From the IMG/VR virus record IMGVR_UViG_3300035698_022838, positions 98,881 to 162,880 of that record: a stretch of 64,000 nucleotides of DNA; one strand, written 5' to 3'. The notes under the pieces are model-generated. The model had not been told where the DNA came from. It did not search any database and was given only the letters and a program-made list of their open reading frames with translations. A program made the translations under genes and the position numbers. Position 1 is the first letter of the stretch. Each line of letters opens with the position of its first letter. This DNA is from a virus. This document shows positions 49,341 to 59,118 of this stretch, in pieces.

Positions 49341-52300
49341 TTATGCAAATTGGATAAATCCACCAGAAGCAATACCTCCTGTTCTCGTAACAGTAATTCT
49401 ATTAATGAATTTTTGGATACCTCTAACTGGCTCAACTATAATGTCTATAATACCCATATTTTGATCTATGATCGCTGGAGTATTGTTTGATGAATCCATA
49501 ACCACTTGGTAAGCATAAATACCACCACCGGCTTTTACTCCATCTAGATAATTATCGACTAGAGTTTTTATTTCTAATCTTATTGAGTCCTCGTTAAAAT
49601 CAAATAGATAATTCGACATTACTTCTTCAACATCAGTTTCTAAACTAATTAGAAGATCTCTAACGTGAATTAAATTGAATGCTGAATTTACAGTTTGATA
49701 TGCAGTTTGATTACCGAATATAGTTACACCCTTGCCTCTTTTCTTAATCAGAGGATTAAGTCCTACTGGCTCTAGCCATCCTCTATCCTCATCAGTGAAT
49801 TCATATTCTACACCGACTAAGTTATTACCTGATATTATTCCCCTCTTTTCACCAGCTACTAAACTATAAGGTTCTCCATTTGCAAATTTTCTTACAAAAT
49901 TATTTGAAATGTATGCTGCTGGTGGAACTTTAATGTTCCTGTTATTCTCTCTCATTACTAAATAAGGCATAAAATAAGCTGCATATTTAGATCCTTGATC
50001 TTCAGTAGGTAAACTAAACGTATAAGATGGGTTTAATGAAAGATTTCCACCCTCTGCAATATACTGTGCCTTTAATGGTGGATACGGATCAACCGATGTT
50101 GGTGCAGCGGTAAACCTAGGATCTGTTGAGTTTCTAAATTGTGTCATCGACGGAGCATTAATAAAAGCTAATGCTTTCTGTCTTAATTTAGCCAATCTAC
50201 TCAATTGATATTTAGAACCAGGCCCTATAACTCCACTGAATGTATCGACGATGTATCTATATGAAATAATATCTTTAGCTGCTAAAGTAGCAGATATATT
50301 AGTATCATACATAACATCTAAGATTTCTCCTATTCTATCATCAGTACCATTTGGTCTGTGTGCATCTGTCATTGTAAATCCAGCTAAATACGTAAAATCA
50401 AATGATGTTGTAAATTGAGGGATTGACTTAAACTTCTGTACAGTTAATGTTGTACCAGCATAATAATATACTGGTCTGGCAGTAGTAACCTGTACTACAT
50501 TAGCGGTTAATGTTTGTGCTACTGCAGTTACTGCAGTTAACCTCTTTTGTTGGTTTGCTCCTGTTGGTATACAAACATCTAAATCAGTAGAAACTAATAA
50601 ATCACCTACTGAAATCGCTGTAGTTGGTGATGATGTTATAGTGAAATTTGTAGGGTCTACTTTTGTTATAATATCAACGAATTCATTAATTGATCCAACA
50701 GAAGAAATTATATTTGTTTTACCATTAGCTACTGGGTTACCTATATTATCAGTAGTATATACACTTCCTATTGTAACTGATGGATAATCAGTTAATGCAC
50801 TAAACGGCATGCTTTCATTACTATACGCTCTTGCTCTAGTGATAGAATATTGATCTCTATCTATAGTATTTTCATAGGTGATATAATTTTCGCCATTAGC
50901 AGGATCTGATGCTAACCATAATTGATCCCCATCAGCTAATTCACCTTTTAAATTGTCATAATAAAATTGACTTTTTAATTGACCAACTAAAACATCAGCA
51001 GTTCCTCCAGTAATACCGGGAACGTTTGCTACTACATCAATATAATCTGCACTTGCGAATTGATAATAATTCTCAAATGCTAAACCAGTAGGACCAACAA
51101 TATCATATACAGGGGTAACTGATACTCCATCTGCCACATATGCGGCACCATCCAATGGATGGGTAAAAGTAACAATTAAATTACCACTTGATTGTATAAC
51201 TCCACTAACCTTAAGCTTAACTAAATCATTTTCTTCAAATTGATTTATAACGGACCCAGTAACACCAGTAAGACCTGTAACACGACCAACAATATATGGT
51301 TGATCTGTTGCGGTTGGGGTTAAAAACTCTAATAATTCAGTTTTTTCAGTTGAGGTTAAAGAATAACCCGTAACACCCGTATTAGTTTGTAAATAATGTA
51401 ACCCACCATAAGTTGCAGATGCATTATATGTTTCAAAAGACTGATATGGTACACCAGATGTTGGACCGGTAACACCAGGTATTCTATATACAGTACCAAC
51501 ATTAAATGAAGTTATATTAGGTGCGCCAGAAGAAGCTCCAGTTAAACCAAAAGTATTTTGTGTGTATAGATAATCAGCTAATAAATTTTGATCATAACTT
51601 AAGAAATTTAATCTCGTATCAGTCAAATCTCTATCAGCTGTCATTTCATCAATTAAATGGTGACCAACTAAGTCGATCTTAAATGTATTGTTGCAAAGGT
51701 TTTCCATCCCCTCTTCATCAACAGCACAAAATAGACCAGTTGATGGACTATTATTATTAATTAAGGTTTGGATATATTGGTTATTACCGTTTAGATCAAC
51801 AAAATTAGGAATTAAACATCCCGTTTGTTGTGTAATTATATTAACCTCTGGTTGTGATAAGAAATTAGTTATCTGATCCTTATCAAATCCATTATTAGTA
51901 AAATAGCTCGACCACTTTGGATCCAATGATAATGTTTCATAATCAGTCCAATCTCCAGAAACAGCAATTATGTCAATAAAATAATCAGAAATATAATCGT
52001 GTGGATGCATAAAACTAGGAACTTTATCCGCTCCATACCAATCTAAAGCAAAAACATCAAAACCTGCTAGAGGTGGTGTATTGTCAGTAGATTTTCTAAC
52101 GATAATACTCATCGCTTCTTTACCTAGATTTACAAGATTGAATAATCTTCCAGTATCAACAGTAGAAAGTGTTGCTAAGAAATAATCAGGATCTGCGAAC
52201 CAGAATCTTTCTTTGTTATAGAACGATGCATATAATTTAGACGTTAAAACGCCATTAGATTGTTCTGTGTCGATAGAATAACCGAAGTAATTAACTTTAT

Positions 52301-52622
52301 CTGCGGTTGTACTAGTCTCGTCATTATTAAGACTTAGCAAGTTTAATGCGAACACAGGGCCAGTATTAAGACATGCTAATATCGATCTATGGAAATAAGA
52401 ACCCTTAGCTTCTAAGGTCTTATCTATATCACCAAATACTGCTAATGCTGTAGTAACGTCCGGAACGTATACCGGTGCGTTAAAAGGACCTTTATTGGAG
52501 AATCCCACTACCAATCTGATCGTCTGGGAAGTTAATATTACATTTTCAGACGCATCAAATTCAAGCGTATATACACCAGAAGCTTTAAATTGTGATAAAT
52601 CAAGTTTGATTTTCTTTGCCAT
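49341..52622 (-). CDS. 18: Tail sheath protein with large insertion (gp18-like)
   Basis: The protein has 1093 residues; T4 gp18 has 659. The N-terminus (SGVYTLEFDASENV; LVVGFSNKGPFNAPVYV) and the C-terminal core (GRGVTIFGNQTAY-like KGVTIFGNQTAYQ; LISLETDVEEVM; FINRITVTRTGGIASGG) are sheath hallmarks. Residues about 355-740 are an extra Gly/Thr/Val-rich beta region with repeated T-G-x-T-G, probably protruding domains on the tail surface. The sheath contracts to drive the tube through the envelope. A GATATATA site lies 27 bp upstream. Confidence 0.9.
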   Translation of the reverse strand: MAKKIKLDLSQFKASGVYTLEFDASENVILTSQTIRLVVGFSNKGPFNAPVYVPDVTTALAVFGDIDKTLEAKGSYFHRSILACLNTGPVFALNLLSLNNDETSTTADKVNYFGYSIDTEQSNGVLTSKLYASFYNKERFWFADPDYFLATLSTVDTGRLFNLVNLGKEAMSIIVRKSTDNTPPLAGFDVFALDWYGADKVPSFMHPHDYISDYFIDIIAVSGDWTDYETLSLDPKWSSYFTNNGFDKDQITNFLSQPEVNIITQQTGCLIPNFVDLNGNNQYIQTLINNNSPSTGLFCAVDEEGMENLCNNTFKIDLVGHHLIDEMTADRDLTDTRLNFLSYDQNLLADYLYTQNTFGLTGASSGAPNITSFNVGTVYRIPGVTGPTSGVPYQSFETYNASATYGGLHYLQTNTGVTGYSLTSTEKTELLEFLTPTATDQPYIVGRVTGLTGVTGSVINQFEENDLVKLKVSGVIQSSGNLIVTFTHPLDGAAYVADGVSVTPVYDIVGPTGLAFENYYQFASADYIDVVANVPGITGGTADVLVGQLKSQFYYDNLKGELADGDQLWLASDPANGENYITYENTIDRDQYSITRARAYSNESMPFSALTDYPSVTIGSVYTTDNIGNPVANGKTNIISSVGSINEFVDIITKVDPTNFTITSSPTTAISVGDLLVSTDLDVCIPTGANQQKRLTAVTAVAQTLTANVVQVTTARPVYYYAGTTLTVQKFKSIPQFTTSFDFTYLAGFTMTDAHRPNGTDDRIGEILDVMYDTNISATLAAKDIISYRYIVDTFSGVIGPGSKYQLSRLAKLRQKALAFINAPSMTQFRNSTDPRFTAAPTSVDPYPPLKAQYIAEGGNLSLNPSYTFSLPTEDQGSKYAAYFMPYLVMRENNRNIKVPPAAYISNNFVRKFANGEPYSLVAGEKRGIISGNNLVGVEYEFTDEDRGWLEPVGLNPLIKKRGKGVTIFGNQTAYQTVNSAFNLIHVRDLLISLETDVEEVMSNYLFDFNEDSIRLEIKTLVDNYLDGVKAGGGIYAYQVVMDSSNNTPAIIDQNMGIIDIIVEPVRGIQKFINRITVTRTGGIASGGFIQFA

Positions 52623-52649
52623 TATTATTCAAGAGATATTTTTGCTTAC

Positions 52650-52657
52650 TATATATC
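52650..52657 (-). promoter_or_regulatory. Candidate late promoter GATATATA
   Basis: The octamer ends 27 bp before the sheath ATG at 52622, in the 109-bp gap after the large terminase. Confidence 0.6.
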
Positions 52658-52731
52658 CAAACTAGAACATATAATTATGTATGTTACACAGATTGGCTTA
52701 TGTATTTATATATCGTCAGGAATTCAATTAT

Positions 52732-54531
52732 TTATAGCAGTTTGCTGAAGTCTTTATAAAAACCACCTTCTTTAGAGATGCCATCAGCTTGTGCACCCTC
52801 ATTTAGCTTATCTTCGATGAGTGCTCGATAGTCCTCACTGAGATTATCATAGATATCACTTATTAAATCATAAAGATCTACTGATTCGAATAATGCGGAG
52901 GTATTTACAGCTGACATTGCAATATCGTCATGTCCACTTTGACTTGAATATGTACCCCTACCATTCATACCGAAGGAAAACATTTCAGGAACTGTATATT
53001 TCTTCTCGTTTAGAATTACTTTATTCGATCTGGTTTTAGATCTTAATATTTCACAATATCTTAATTTAATCTTATCGTTACCATATTTTATACCTGGTTT
53101 TTTATGTCTTGCAGCCTCTGTATGTTTTGTGTGTACAAATATTTCAGGCGGAATATCATCATTTAAAAGCATCTTATCATGGAGAAAATCACCTTTAAAG
53201 TTCATCTCCAATAAAATACGTATATTTTCAATATCAAAAATATCAATAACTAGCGTCTCCAATATTTTCTTGAAATCCTCAATTTCAATATCATTAGCTC
53301 TGAATAAACCAACTTGCAAAAGACCAAAGAAATCGGATTCATCAGTAAAGTCTGTCATCTCCTGAATTACCTTCTTTGGTAATGGAACAACTTTAAATAT
53401 ATTAATCACTGTATAGTCACCCTTTCCACCACCGGCAAGATCCACAGAAAGTACATATTTATTATTCAATAACGTATCTTCTTCGAGCCTAAATTTAGGA
53501 TGCCACTTTAAATGTTCATAAGATACGCCAAGATCCTCTAATACATCAATCTCGCGCCAAGTGTATTCAGACTCATTATTCTTCATTTTATTAAGTTCAT
53601 TCGAACCTATCAACAAAGTATCTGAACTTAGAAATTGATTACCATATTCCTGGTTGAATGCCTCCTCGCTGCCTAGTGTAGCAATTTCCTCAGCTTTCCA
53701 TGCTTCATCTCTACCTGGTACTTGCCACCAGTCAACCCGGATCGGGTTAAATCTGGTTAGACCTAGTAGTGCATCATTATAAATATCATAAAATTTATTC
53801 CTACCATTGGGGGTAGATGTAATAATTACTCTAGAAATCTTGGATGCTGATACTGTTGGATATGTTGATTTGAAAAAACTCTCCATGAAATTCTCATTAA
53901 TATGAGCAAATTCATCCATATACAAAAAGTGGATAGTAAAACCAATACCTGTTGTTTTCGTAGTCGTTTTTGCCTGTACTCTACAGCCATTATCAAATCT
54001 CATTGACATAACATTATTAACAATCATACCAGGTTTCAGAAAGAATGGTAAACCCTTAACCATAGATTTAATCTTATCTATTAATTCTTCAGCAGTATCA
54101 CCTATATTTGCAAGAATCATTGCATTTTTATCATGATTGAATAGAAGATACCAAAGTAAGATAATTGCTGAAGTAATAGATTTACCAACCTGTCTAGGTG
54201 CAACAAAAACATTAAATCTATGTTTTTGATATTCCTTAATAACAGATTCTTGATAGTCCCTAAGCGTGATGAACTCATAGCCATCATCGGTCATTACTTT
54301 ACAATATTTAGCAAAATAAATAACGTCACGACTACATTTCTCAATTTCAAGAATTTCATCTTGGGTATATTCCCAAAGTAGGTTTGGTTTTTTTAACTCG
54401 GGATCTCCGTCATGGAATGGATTTTCGACTTCTTTAAAGTCCAATCCTTCCTCTTCTATTTTTTGGAGTAATTCATTAACTCTTTCAGTAGTCCAATAAT
54501 TAGATCCTGATCCTGCTGCTTTCTTACCCAT
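52732..54531 (-). CDS. 17: Terminase large subunit (gp17-like)
   Basis: The protein has 599 residues; T4 gp17 has 610. Walker A APRQVGKS is at 111-118, Walker B FLYMDEFAH at 202-210, and the coupling motif IITSTPNG near 236. The C-terminal RNase H-fold nuclease begins with VLSVDLAGGGKGDYTV near 363. It pumps DNA into the prohead and cuts concatemers. It lies 11 bp after the small terminase gene, as in T4 order 16-17-18-19. Confidence 0.95.
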   Translation of the reverse strand: MGKKAAGSGSNYWTTERVNELLQKIEEEGLDFKEVENPFHDGDPELKKPNLLWEYTQDEILEIEKCSRDVIYFAKYCKVMTDDGYEFITLRDYQESVIKEYQKHRFNVFVAPRQVGKSITSAIILLWYLLFNHDKNAMILANIGDTAEELIDKIKSMVKGLPFFLKPGMIVNNVMSMRFDNGCRVQAKTTTKTTGIGFTIHFLYMDEFAHINENFMESFFKSTYPTVSASKISRVIITSTPNGRNKFYDIYNDALLGLTRFNPIRVDWWQVPGRDEAWKAEEIATLGSEEAFNQEYGNQFLSSDTLLIGSNELNKMKNNESEYTWREIDVLEDLGVSYEHLKWHPKFRLEEDTLLNNKYVLSVDLAGGGKGDYTVINIFKVVPLPKKVIQEMTDFTDESDFFGLLQVGLFRANDIEIEDFKKILETLVIDIFDIENIRILLEMNFKGDFLHDKMLLNDDIPPEIFVHTKHTEAARHKKPGIKYGNDKIKLRYCEILRSKTRSNKVILNEKKYTVPEMFSFGMNGRGTYSSQSGHDDIAMSAVNTSALFESVDLYDLISDIYDNLSEDYRALIEDKLNEGAQADGISKEGGFYKDFSKLL

Positions 54532-54542
54532 ATTATTTAATT

Positions 54543-55325
54543 CTATTTAAACAATTCATCATCAATCTCTAGGTTTTCCTCTGTAGTATGTACACTTCTA
54601 TCCAGATTCAATGCTGCTTTTTTCCTAGCATCAACTAATGAACTCTCATCAATATCTTCATCGTTAATTTCTTCTGCCTTAACATCTTGTATTTCAGAGC
54701 TTATTATATCTCTCAAACCCTCCATTAAACCTTTGGTTCCTCTGACTTTTATTCCTCCGCGATCACCAATAACCGGATTATATACATTTCCGCCACTACC
54801 GCTAGTTTCTAATTGTACTGAACCAGATTTGGCTTTATCTTCTAGGTAGGTTTGATTCTTTTTATAGCTTTCCTCCATTTTTTCCATGTACACCTGGTAG
54901 TCCTTGGGCATTTGCATAATCTGAGATTGTAATTGTGCTAATACCTCAAAATTTCTAACGTTTGTATCTCCCAAATCTATTTCCTCTTGTAGTTTTATAA
55001 TAGAATGCTGTGCGTTTTTTAATTGCAGCATCATAGAAGCAAGATGCATAGCATCTATTTTCTTTTTGTAACTAAAATATGTAGCATCATCAATTAAATT
55101 TTCATCAAGATAAAACTTAAGTACTGAGTCCATTAATTCATTAGCATCACTTCCCGTAGTCTGTGTAGCTTCCTTGAAATCCATTATATCTGTAGTTTTT
55201 ATTCTAGGTAAATCTAGAGTTCCAAGTCCTTTAAAATCTATTTCATCATCACTCAATATAGCATCAAGTGATTCTTTTATCTTTTCCTGTACTACCTTTT
55301 CTGGTTTTGGTTTTCTTCTTGGCAT
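54543..55325 (-). CDS. 16: Terminase small subunit (gp16-like)
   Basis: The protein has 260 residues; T4 gp16 has 164. The central coiled coil VRNFEVLAQLQSQIMQMPKD corresponds to RHMEVFATLMGQM of gp16, followed by a Gly-rich linker and VYNPVIGDRGG. The flanking basic N-terminus (MPRRKPKPEKVV) and acidic C-terminus are longer than in T4. It recognises phage DNA and stimulates gp17. Position immediately before gp17 supports the call. Confidence 0.8.
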   Translation of the reverse strand: MPRRKPKPEKVVQEKIKESLDAILSDDEIDFKGLGTLDLPRIKTTDIMDFKEATQTTGSDANELMDSVLKFYLDENLIDDATYFSYKKKIDAMHLASMMLQLKNAQHSIIKLQEEIDLGDTNVRNFEVLAQLQSQIMQMPKDYQVYMEKMEESYKKNQTYLEDKAKSGSVQLETSGSGGNVYNPVIGDRGGIKVRGTKGLMEGLRDIISSEIQDVKAEEINDEDIDESSLVDARKKAALNLDRSVHTTEENLEIDDELFK

Positions 55326-55327
55326 AA

Positions 55328-57874
55328 TTATCTGTTTCTAGCAAATTTCGGTAAAATAAGTTTAGGTTTAGCATTATCTACAAAATATGCTAAATGTTCA
55401 TCCCTAACTATATTTTGGTTTAAAACAATAGATTGCTTATCTATATCTATCATATTTTTAAATAATCTTATGTTACCCAATAATATAGGGGAAGTATGTA
55501 TTTTATATGAATTATTATCTGTACCATATAATGGATTATCAGTATCAGTAACAATATCTGTTGGTGCACTAAAAATATACGGTACAGTCAATGCTCTATA
55601 GTCCTCGTGTACTTTTATGAGATTACTACTTTGTTGTGATGGGTTAATAGGATCATATGACATTTTCCATATATTAATACCCATTTGTTTATATTTATTT
55701 GATATATTAACTACTATTCCATACCATTCACCTTGTTCAGGTACAAATTGTAATCTTGAATCATAAGTTAAATCGTTCAATATCAATTCTATACTACCAT
55801 TCTGTATAAAGTTATTATTAGCTGGTTCATTACTACCAGAGTGAACTAAATCTATTCTAAGTCCTTTTGTATCTAAATTGGCATCTAAATATGTACCATC
55901 AATGAGATTCCTAGCCTGTGCCTTTTGCATTTTTAAAGGTATTCTATTATTATTAGCATATGGTAAATTAGTATTTACAACTGAAAATTGGAATTCATCA
56001 ATGACTCTTCTTACTTTAAAACCTCCATTGTGGTTAGTATCACTTTGTATTGCTACATATCCCTCCGGATTATCTGAATAGTTTCTGAACATATCTAATC
56101 CATGCTTATATGGAGAGGTACTGTATATTATCTCATTAATATCTTCTGAAATTTTAGTTATAGATAAGGGTGAAAATGGTTTCTTAGATAGATTATTCTC
56201 GTTGATATAATTCTTCATATTAAACCAACACGTATATGAAAGTTCACCTTCTTCAGTTAGGTTAGGAGAGCTTTTATATCTAACCGCTGTTCTATATTTA
56301 TTTGGTTCGAATATGAATTCCGAATCAGTAAGAAATGAATCTGACATATCATAATAATTATTAAATATAATAGTCCAGTTATTATTCAAATCATACCCAA
56401 CAATTGGTAATTTTTCATATATGTAACTTCTAACCGGATCTTCTTCTCGCCTTTGACTAGATGTAGCATATTGTTGTGGCTTTGTAATTTTTTTCTGCTC
56501 ATCCTCTTCTTCAGCACTAAATAAATCAATAGTACTGATAGCAATACCCTCTAGTTCTTCCTTGTATGCAGGATCTCTGAAATAAGTATTTGATTTTGGG
56601 TTGTATTTTTTCAATTCTATTTTATAATAAACTGGGGAATACATGAAATCTCTGAAAAGATATGTTGAATTAATTTCATAGATACGATTTGTTAATTCAA
56701 AATATATAATATCTCTTTTTCTAGGTTGTGAACCTTTTCCGAATATACTCTCGAAATATGTTTTATCTATGTGTATTTCGAATGGTTCTTCAAACTGAAT
56801 ACCAAATGGGTCTATATTAACCTTACTATCCGGAAATTGATTCTGTGGAATTACTACCTTTACACATTTTTCATCAACTACATCAAATAGTGTATATTCT
56901 TTTAAAACAACATCTTCGCCACGAGCTTGTGGTTGCACTGAATAATAGTTAACATCAAAACCAAAAACTTTATTAACAATAAGACTTAAATCTTTATATA
57001 GATTTATTCCCTTATTAATTGCGTATGGATTAAATGTAAAATTATTGTTATCAAATACAACTGGTTTGTTTGATTTTTCATTAGAACAATCAGCTGCTGG
57101 TTTTTTTATAACTGTATCTTGTGGTCCATAAGGATCTGGATCATACGTAAGATCCAAATCAAAACTAATTAAGGATAACGTAGGATCTATTGGTTGGTCA
57201 CTTTCCCATGCAATACTACCATCATTATTACGTAGGACAGAGGTAAATCTAAATTCAGGATAAAATGGTTGGGATGGATCTAATGTAACTTTAAAAATTT
57301 CAGAATCTAAATTTGATGTGTATCCTTGTGAAAATCCAGTTAAAGCAGTTCCAACATTTGCCCATAACGACCATGTTTCACCATCTATAGAATATCTAAA
57401 ATCTATAGCAATATCATTATCAATTTCAGCATTAGCAACTGTGTTTAGTAGAACTGGTTCACCCTCTATTGAAGTACCAACATCTATAATCCAACCATTA
57501 ATAGAGGAAACATAATGAAATGGTACGTCCCATGTTAAAACTCTATAGTTACCTATATAGGTAAAGTTAATAGCACTATCTAAATAATCTAATTTATTCG
57601 CAAGTTGTTGTGCATCGTCACATGGTACATAATGATAAACCCCACTAGAATCAATAGCTGTGTGGTAACCATTACATCCTATTTGTACCGCTCTCGCGAG
57701 TGCGGCCCCGGTCGTACCATAATAATTATCGGTACTAGAGTCTGCAATTTTCTCAGTATTTTCTAGCTCATCCTGATATCTATATCTAGGATCAGATATA
57801 TTCAGTTGCTCACCTGCACTATTGTAAACAGGAATACCTTTTTTTGGAAATCTATTTTCTGGGTTAAAAGTCAT
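55328..57874 (-). CDS. 14: Giant neck protein with gp14-like domain
   Basis: The protein has 848 residues; T4 gp14 has 256. Residues about 356-440 match gp14: D-P-F-G-I-Q-F, an acid-rich strand, and RDIIYFELTNRIYEIN, comparable to gp14 GDLIYFPMDNSLFEIN. Residues 540-720 (LSYTCWFNMKNY; GEWYGIVVNISN) look like a LamG/concanavalin-type sandwich. The N-terminal 340 residues are another beta-rich region. A GATATATA site lies 42 bp upstream. It probably joins head and tail while displaying a carbohydrate-binding module. Confidence 0.7.
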   Translation of the reverse strand: MTFNPENRFPKKGIPVYNSAGEQLNISDPRYRYQDELENTEKIADSSTDNYYGTTGAALARAVQIGCNGYHTAIDSSGVYHYVPCDDAQQLANKLDYLDSAINFTYIGNYRVLTWDVPFHYVSSINGWIIDVGTSIEGEPVLLNTVANAEIDNDIAIDFRYSIDGETWSLWANVGTALTGFSQGYTSNLDSEIFKVTLDPSQPFYPEFRFTSVLRNNDGSIAWESDQPIDPTLSLISFDLDLTYDPDPYGPQDTVIKKPAADCSNEKSNKPVVFDNNNFTFNPYAINKGINLYKDLSLIVNKVFGFDVNYYSVQPQARGEDVVLKEYTLFDVVDEKCVKVVIPQNQFPDSKVNIDPFGIQFEEPFEIHIDKTYFESIFGKGSQPRKRDIIYFELTNRIYEINSTYLFRDFMYSPVYYKIELKKYNPKSNTYFRDPAYKEELEGIAISTIDLFSAEEEDEQKKITKPQQYATSSQRREEDPVRSYIYEKLPIVGYDLNNNWTIIFNNYYDMSDSFLTDSEFIFEPNKYRTAVRYKSSPNLTEEGELSYTCWFNMKNYINENNLSKKPFSPLSITKISEDINEIIYSTSPYKHGLDMFRNYSDNPEGYVAIQSDTNHNGGFKVRRVIDEFQFSVVNTNLPYANNNRIPLKMQKAQARNLIDGTYLDANLDTKGLRIDLVHSGSNEPANNNFIQNGSIELILNDLTYDSRLQFVPEQGEWYGIVVNISNKYKQMGINIWKMSYDPINPSQQSSNLIKVHEDYRALTVPYIFSAPTDIVTDTDNPLYGTDNNSYKIHTSPILLGNIRLFKNMIDIDKQSIVLNQNIVRDEHLAYFVDNAKPKLILPKFARNR

Positions 57875-57916
57875 TTTAATAGAATATATTATAGAACTAA
57901 ACTTGTTCTTTATAAG

Positions 57917-57924
57917 TATATATC
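57917..57924 (-). promoter_or_regulatory. Candidate late promoter GATATATA
   Basis: The octamer abuts the stop codon of the glycosyltransferase gene and ends 42 bp before the ATG at 57874. Confidence 0.5.
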
Positions 57925-59118
57925 CTATTCAGTGCTTATGTCTTCTTTTATAATCAATTCATCAATCTTTTCTTTTACCATTTTTGGGGTAATTAATTTG
58001 GTGCATTGAAAAATATCATCAGTTCCTTCTAGCCTAGGACACCAATTCCAATTGTTTCTATCAAACTTATGTGATATATCATTAAAACATCCATGACAAA
58101 CATCATTATTTATAACTCTATAGTTTTTATCATTAAATTCACAGAGAGGTAGTGAAAAACCAGATATCATCACGACTGGCCTATGTAAAAACCAAGCTAG
58201 CCATGGAAGCCCTGAACCTATACCTATGCTAAAATCTGCGTGGTGTATATCAATGGCCCTTTCCATAATGTTACGATCACCAGTTTTATCTATCACACCA
58301 TTAAGAGTGGTTGATTGCTTCTGTATAACAACAACCTCGTAACCAATAGTTTTTAGATAATCAACTATTTTCTGCCAACCATCTGGGTAATGCCAATGTT
58401 TAGCATTGGCAGTAGATTCCATTGATATACAAACATATTTACCATCAATAGTTCTTTTAGAATCTTTGATTATATCAGGGATATATTGTGTTTTAATATC
58501 ATTATCTAATTCAATGCCTAATATATCTCCAGCTACCTGTTGTAATGATATTATTCTTGGATCTCTTTTATGCATACTTCTATCTTCTTCAGTATACCAG
58601 CCAAGGCCAAAAATAGTATTAGTTCCTGGTTCTCTAGTACCAGGAGGTTTAAACCTTATATCAGGATAAAAATGTAATAGTAAATCATTCCAAAAACTCG
58701 TTACATATAAATCGCATTTATATTTCTGTCTAAATATTTCAGCTACTGTGATCCAAGCTAATGTATCACCTAAAGAGCGACTATCTATAGAAATACATAT
58801 CTTGTTATTATATAAAGATTCTTCAAAATCCAACTCATAAACAATATTATCATCAGTGTCATAACATCGGATTAGCCAAGGCGTAAACCATCTACGATAC
58901 ATCATAGAAAATAAACCCGTTGAAATCTTACTTTCAAAATATGTTATATTATCTCTTTTATCTATAAACTTAGCTGTATATTCAGATCTATTTAAAGATT
59001 GTTTAGCTGCTATTTTTGGATTATAATCAAAGGTAAATTCGAATATAGGAGGGTGATCAAACATCATTTTCTTTGCTCTGATATTATTCTTATAAGCATC
59101 TATATTCCTTATTTGCAT
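57925..59118 (-). CDS. Autotransporter heptosyltransferase-like glycosyltransferase
   Basis: The protein has 397 residues. A GT9-type fold is indicated by SIDSRSLGDTLAWITVAEIF, the central segment with KYVCISMESTANAKHWHYPD and the IGIGSGLPWLAWFL loop. Near residues 340-372 lies C-x2-C-x15-C-x11-C, resembling the iron finger of TibC/Aah bacterial autotransporter heptosyltransferases. Those enzymes add heptose to Ser residues of surface autotransporter proteins. The gene overlaps a GT4-like gene by 10 bp and lies close to the tail-fibre genes, so fibre glycosylation is possible. Confidence 0.8.
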   Translation of the reverse strand: MQIRNIDAYKNNIRAKKMMFDHPPIFEFTFDYNPKIAAKQSLNRSEYTAKFIDKRDNITYFESKISTGLFSMMYRRWFTPWLIRCYDTDDNIVYELDFEESLYNNKICISIDSRSLGDTLAWITVAEIFRQKYKCDLYVTSFWNDLLLHFYPDIRFKPPGTREPGTNTIFGLGWYTEEDRSMHKRDPRIISLQQVAGDILGIELDNDIKTQYIPDIIKDSKRTIDGKYVCISMESTANAKHWHYPDGWQKIVDYLKTIGYEVVVIQKQSTTLNGVIDKTGDRNIMERAIDIHHADFSIGIGSGLPWLAWFLHRPVVMISGFSLPLCEFNDKNYRVINNDVCHGCFNDISHKFDRNNWNWCPRLEGTDDIFQCTKLITPKMVKEKIDELIIKEDISTE

